From positions 1-64,000 of the forward strand of contig JAPLTN010000052.1 in assembly GCA_026398135.1 (NCBI GenBank): DNA of 64,000 bases, given 5' to 3'. Source of the stretch: Verrucomicrobiota bacterium (GTDB taxonomy: Bacteria > Verrucomicrobiota > Verrucomicrobiia > Opitutales > Opitutaceae). The notes beneath the pieces are model-generated. The model worked only from the letters and a program-made list of their open reading frames with translations, did not search any database and was not told the origin of the DNA. A program made the translations under genes and the position numbers. Below are positions 60,844 through 64,000 of the stretch, one piece after another (within the stretch, counting starts at the first letter, position 1; every line of letters begins with the position of its first letter).

Positions 60844-61754
60844 CGGCGGGCGCTTTCGCGGCGGCGGAAGAAACGCACGAGGGCGTCGAGCCGGTTTTGG
60901 TCGGTGCCGAAGGCCTGGCGGCCGAAGGGATCGGGGAACCAGGCGGCGAGGGAGGCGTCGCGGGCCTCGCGCCAGCGGGCGTGGGCGGTGCGTTCGGCTT
61001 CACCCCGGCCAAGGGTGACGAGCTGGTTGGTCAGCGGGTCGTAGGCGGAGAGCGGGCGCTTGGTTTCGGGGAAGTCGCGGTCCCACGGGTCGTCCACGCG
61101 CAGGCCGAGCAAGGTGCAGCGTTGGGCGAAGGCGACCCAGCCCTCGGGGACGGGGCGGGCGGGGTGATCGGAGAGCCAGACCACGATGCTGTGGCGGGGG
61201 ACGAGGGCGGAGAGCGAGGAAAGGGGGATGGGGATCACACCGGCTTCGGTCGGCGGCGGCGGGGGCGCGCCGAAAAGCTGGGCGGCGAGGTGGTGGATGG
61301 GGCCGCGACCATGCACCGGCGGGAAGAAGACCGGGCCCTCGGGGCGGAGGTGGGCGAGGCCGACCCGGTCGCGATTGACCGAGCCGAGCAGGAGAAGCAG
61401 GCCGGCCAATTCGAGCAGGGCTTCTCGGCGGGTGACCGCGCCGGAGCCGAATTGAAGGGAGGGGGAGTCCTCGAAAACGAGCAGGACGGTGACTTCGCGT
61501 TCCTCGACGAATTTTTTGCGGTAGGGTTCGCCGAGGCGGGCGGTGACGTTCCAATCGATGTCGCGCACGTCGTCGCCGTAGGCGTAGCGCACGACCTGAT
61601 CGAACTCCATGCCGCGACCGCGGAAGACGGAGCGGTAGCCGCCGCCGAGGGAGGTTTCGACGGCGTGGCGCAGGCGCCATTCCAAACGCCGCAAGGCCGC
61701 GAGAGGTGCGGAGCTGGCGGGGGGTGGGGCGACGGTTGCAGGCGAGTTTTTCAA
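60840..61754 (-). CDS. DUF58 domain protein of the MoxR/Bat operon
   Basis: A 304-aa soluble protein with a DUF58 domain, a VWA-like module that works with MoxR. Key motifs are GGGYRSVFRGRGMEFDQVVRYAYGDDVRDIDWN and VTARLGEPYRKKFVEEREVTV (shown here in part), with the MIDAS-like EDSPSL. The frame begins with TTG at 61754; no ATG lies near the conserved N-terminus, so a TTG start is accepted. It is coupled to batA by an ATGA overlap. Confidence 0.88.
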   Translation of the reverse strand: MKNSPATVAPPPASSAPLAALRRLEWRLRHAVETSLGGGYRSVFRGRGMEFDQVVRYAYGDDVRDIDWNVTARLGEPYRKKFVEEREVTVLLVFEDSPSLQFGSGAVTRREALLELAGLLLLLGSVNRDRVGLAHLRPEGPVFFPPVHGRGPIHHLAAQLFGAPPPPPTEAGVIPIPLSSLSALVPRHSIVVWLSDHPARPVPEGWVAFAQRCTLLGLRVDDPWDRDFPETKRPLSAYDPLTNQLVTLGRGEAERTAHARWREARDASLAAWFPDPFGRQAFGTDQNRLDALVRFFRRRESARR

Positions 61755-61803
61755 TGCGAGACGACGGGCGCTTGCGGGAAACGGGACGCGGTGGCGCGGC
61801 CTA

Positions 61804-62778
61804 TCAGGTGGTGGAGGCGGACGGCATGGGCGTCTGGGCCAGGACTTGGGCGACGATGCTGTCGGCGCTGAGGTTTTCGGCCTCGGCTTCGTAGGTCAGG
61901 CCGATGCGGTGGCGGAGCACGTCGGGGGCGAGTTCCTGCACCAGGACGGGGGCGACGAAGTCCTGGCCGCGCAGCCAGGCGAGGGCCTTGGCGGCTTGGT
62001 AAAGGGCGAGCGAGGCGCGGGGCGATGCGCCGTAGGAGACGTGGCGGGCCTTGCCGCCGGGGATGGGTTTGGCGAGGTCGCGGGTGGCGCGGACGATGGC
62101 GATGATGTAGGCCTGCACGGCGGGGGCGACGTGCACGGCGTCCACGGCGGCGCGCAGCCCGAGCAGTTCTTCGCCGCTGGAAACGGGCACGAGGGCGGGG
62201 GACTTGGTGACCTGGCCCCAGCGCGACATGACGGCGGTCTCGTCGGCGAGGGTGGGGTAGTCCACGAGGAGTTTGAACAGGAAGCGGTCGGTCTGGGCCT
62301 CGGGGAGCGGGTAGGTGCCTTCCTGCTCGACCGGATTTTGGGTGGCCATGACGAAAAACGGCTTGGGCAGGGGGTGGGTCTGGCCGCCGAGGGTGACCTG
62401 GCGTTCCTGCATGGCTTCGAGCAGGGCGGATTGGACCTTGGCGGGGGCGCGGTTGATTTCGTCGGCGAGGACGAGGTTGGCGAAAATGGGTCCGCGATGG
62501 GGGGCGAAGGCGGCGTCCTTGGGCGAGAAAATCATGGTGCCGACGACGTCGCTGGGGAGCAGGTCGGGGGTGAACTGGATGCGTTCACATTGCACGCCGA
62601 GGGCGGTGCCCAGGGATTTGACCAGGAGGGTTTTAGCCAGGCCGGGCATGCCCTCCAGCAGGACGTGGCCGTTGGCCAGCAAGGCGAGCAGCAGGCGTTC
62701 AATAACATCGTGCTGGCCGATGACGGCCTTGGCGATTTCTGCACGGATTTTTTCAGACCAAACGGGACCGGTAAGCAT
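61804..62778 (-). CDS. moxR: MoxR-family AAA+ ATPase
   Basis: A 324-aa AAA+ chaperone-like ATPase. Walker A is GMPGLAKT, Walker B reads LVLADEINRAPAKVQSALLEAMQE, and the sensor-1 region is MATQNPVEQEGTYPLPEAQTDRF (shown in part). MoxR proteins assist maturation of VWA-domain partners, here BatA, BatB and DUF58, which follow on the same strand. It heads the operon. ATG 62778. Confidence 0.94.
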   Translation of the reverse strand: MLTGPVWSEKIRAEIAKAVIGQHDVIERLLLALLANGHVLLEGMPGLAKTLLVKSLGTALGVQCERIQFTPDLLPSDVVGTMIFSPKDAAFAPHRGPIFANLVLADEINRAPAKVQSALLEAMQERQVTLGGQTHPLPKPFFVMATQNPVEQEGTYPLPEAQTDRFLFKLLVDYPTLADETAVMSRWGQVTKSPALVPVSSGEELLGLRAAVDAVHVAPAVQAYIIAIVRATRDLAKPIPGGKARHVSYGASPRASLALYQAAKALAWLRGQDFVAPVLVQELAPDVLRHRIGLTYEAEAENLSADSIVAQVLAQTPMPSASTT

Positions 62779-62858
62779 GAGGACGTGGGTGGAGGAAGTT
62801 TTTTGGGACTCGCGTGGAAGGCGAGGGTTGCATTTTTAGGGACGTAAAGAGTCGAACA

Positions 62859-63242
62859 ATGGATTTACCACTTCAAATCAAGGCTCGGCTCGACGCGTTG
62901 GGCGTTTTGGAGAGCGATGTGGAGGAGGTGTTTATTCGTGGTTCGGGTGCGGGTGGGCAAAAGATTAACAAGACGGCTTCTACGGTGGTGCTGCGGCACA
63001 AGCCGAGCGCCACCGATGTGCGCTGTCAGCAGGAACGCAGCCAAGCCGTGAATCGTCTGCGCGCCTGGGAACTTTTTTGTGAAAAACTGGAAACGCGTCT
63101 GCGCGCGGCCGAGGCGGAACGGATGGCGGAGCGGGCCAAGGCGCGACGGGTGAACCGGAAGCGGAGCGCGCGGCAAAAGGCTTTGTTGGTGGCGGAGAAA
63201 CGGCGGCGGGCGGAGACCAAGGCGGGGCGGCGGGATCCGTAG
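62859..63242 (+). CDS. Release-factor-like protein (ArfB/YaeJ-type GGQ domain)
   Basis: A 127-aa single-domain class-I-release-factor-like protein. The catalytic GGQ sits in GSGAGGQKINKTAS, and the C-terminus is a basic tail (NRKRSARQKALLVAEKRRR). Such codon-independent factors (ArfB and relatives) enter the empty A site of stalled ribosomes and release the peptide. ATG 62859 is preferred to the in-frame start at 62814. It is divergent from moxR. Confidence 0.88.
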   Translation: MDLPLQIKARLDALGVLESDVEEVFIRGSGAGGQKINKTASTVVLRHKPSATDVRCQQERSQAVNRLRAWELFCEKLETRLRAAEAERMAERAKARRVNRKRSARQKALLVAEKRRRAETKAGRRDP

Positions 63243-63441
63243 TCTGGGCGACGGGATCTGGCGGAGGCGGAAGACGGAATCGGAAGGGGTAAACCGCTAA
63301 TGCAGCGGCTCAATGAGCGCTGCCGGGGAGAGAGGTTTCGCGTTGCGAAACAGGGGTGTCGATGGGTCGGCCAATGGCCTCAGGGGGCGGGAGCGGACCG
63401 GGGGAGGGCGAGATGCGTGCGGCCCCCGGTCCGGGGCGGAC

Positions 63442-63891
63442 TCAGGCGAGCTTGGACTGGATGAGTTTGCTGGCGGCGCCGAAGTCGATGAGGCCGGCTT
63501 CGGGGCTTTGCTTCAGGGCGGCGACGACTTTGCCCATTTCTTTTTTGGTGGTGGCTCCGGTGGCGGCGATGGCGGCATCGACCAGGGCGGCGACCTTGGC
63601 TGCGTCGAGGCCGGCGGGCAGGTATTTTTCGAGGATGGCGATTTCGGCGACGTTGGTGGCGACGAGGTCGGCGCGGCCGCCTTTGGTAAACTCGGCGTTG
63701 GCGTCCTGGAGGTTTTTCACCGCTTTGCGCAGGGTGGTGAGGACAAGGGCGTCGTCGATGGGTTTGGCCAGATCCATGGAGGCGCGTTGCACAGCGGCGT
63801 CAGCGGTTCGCAGGCTGGTGGCGCGGGCGGAGTCTTTGGCTTTCATGGCGACGATGATGTCGGCGCGCAGGGTCTCGTAGATCGTGGGCAT
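63442..63891 (-). CDS. yqeY: GatB/YqeY-domain protein
   Basis: A 149-aa helical YqeY protein resembling the tail domain of GatB (tRNA-amidotransferase). Typical motifs are LRADIIVAMKAKDSARATSLR and the C-terminal GATTKKEMGKVVAALK. Its own role is not firmly known. ATG 63891. A cut gene lies 24 bp upstream on the same strand. Confidence 0.92.
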   Translation of the reverse strand: MPTIYETLRADIIVAMKAKDSARATSLRTADAAVQRASMDLAKPIDDALVLTTLRKAVKNLQDANAEFTKGGRADLVATNVAEIAILEKYLPAGLDAAKVAALVDAAIAATGATTKKEMGKVVAALKQSPEAGLIDFGAASKLIQSKLA

Positions 63892-63915
63892 GGGAGGGGC
63901 AGGCTGCGCGGCGGG

Positions 63916-64000
63916 TCAGCGGGTGTCGATGGTGGAAGCGGGTGGCAGCGGGCGGTCGTGACCGAGGGCGAATTCGCTGAAGTCGTTTACGATGTCGGCG
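63916..64000 (-). CDS. C-terminal end of an unidentified gene, cut by the window edge
   Basis: A minus-strand frame enters from the window end and stops with TGA at 63916-63918, reading ...ADIVNDFSEFALGHDRPLPP and ending IDTR. Only 27 residues are visible and the product is not recognised. Spacing of 24 bp to yqeY fits an operon. Confidence 0.4.
   Translation of the reverse strand, partial: ADIVNDFSEFALGHDRPLPPASTIDTR

Noticed and set aside
59377-61044. 555-residue plus-strand open frame opposite batB/batA
   Set aside because: Arg/Ala/Gly-rich shadow with no family motif; the minus-strand Bat genes are certain.

Overview
The window looks like a chromosomal segment of a GC-rich Verrucomicrobiota bacterium, most likely in or near the Opitutaceae. 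This is inferred from gene content, not from a marker gene search: a giant autotransporter-repeat protein ending in a PEP-CTERM sorting signal, a caa3-type oxidase operon, a complete MoxR/Bat aerotolerance operon, a suf operon led by a Fur-like regulator, a lacI-xylA pair, and many short palindromic and heptamer repeats between genes. No rRNA, tRNA or CRISPR array was seen.

Layout. 1-7.3 kb: an ABC exporter, the 1.4k-residue PEP-CTERM surface protein and an M50 membrane protease. 7.3-19.2 kb: a mixed block with an AAA ATPase/TOPRIM-like gene pair, a bifunctional acyltransferase/acyl-ACP synthetase (aas-like), an amidohydrolase, a subtilase, an AAA_14/DUF4143 ATPase and a 1330-residue nuclease-STAND protein that resembles antiviral STAND proteins. 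19.4-33 kb: mainly housekeeping genes: citramalate synthase, a DUF218 protein, serine acetyltransferase, rpsU, the tyrA-aroA-cmk-plsC operon, trpS, an EamA transporter and prfC. 33-40.5 kb: an orphan Phd antitoxin, then a minus-strand operon fur-sufC-sufB-sufD-sufT-HDOD, and a second HDOD gene divergent from fur. 40.7-47.3 kb: an SDR, xylA with its LacI regulator, an adenylate cyclase and an aminotransferase. 47.4-50.3 kb: an AT-rich accessory island with two small secreted proteins around a decayed IS1380-type transposase, plus MITE/REP-like repeats. 50.4-55 kb: cytochrome c oxidase ctaC-D-E-F. 55.3-62.8 kb: moxR-DUF58-batA-batB-batD(E). The end holds a release-factor-like gene, yqeY and a cut gene.

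How the genes work together. tyrA and aroA feed aromatic amino acid synthesis, cimA starts the citramalate route to isoleucine, and cysE starts cysteine synthesis. The suf genes build Fe-S clusters, and a canonical-looking Fur box lies upstream of fur, so iron control of the whole operon is likely. The oxidase and Bat operons together fit an organism that meets oxygen. The possible defence genes are the AAA/TOPRIM-like pair and the nuclease-STAND protein.

The most unusual theme is repeat invasion of genes. A dispersed repeat encodes the C-terminus of the ABC exporter, a 24-nt REP-like palindrome is read in frame inside sufD, and palindromic sequence appears to have broken the 3' end of batB, leaving its original tail in another frame. 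In addition, all four intergenic gaps from fur to sufT contain heptamer-period repeats.
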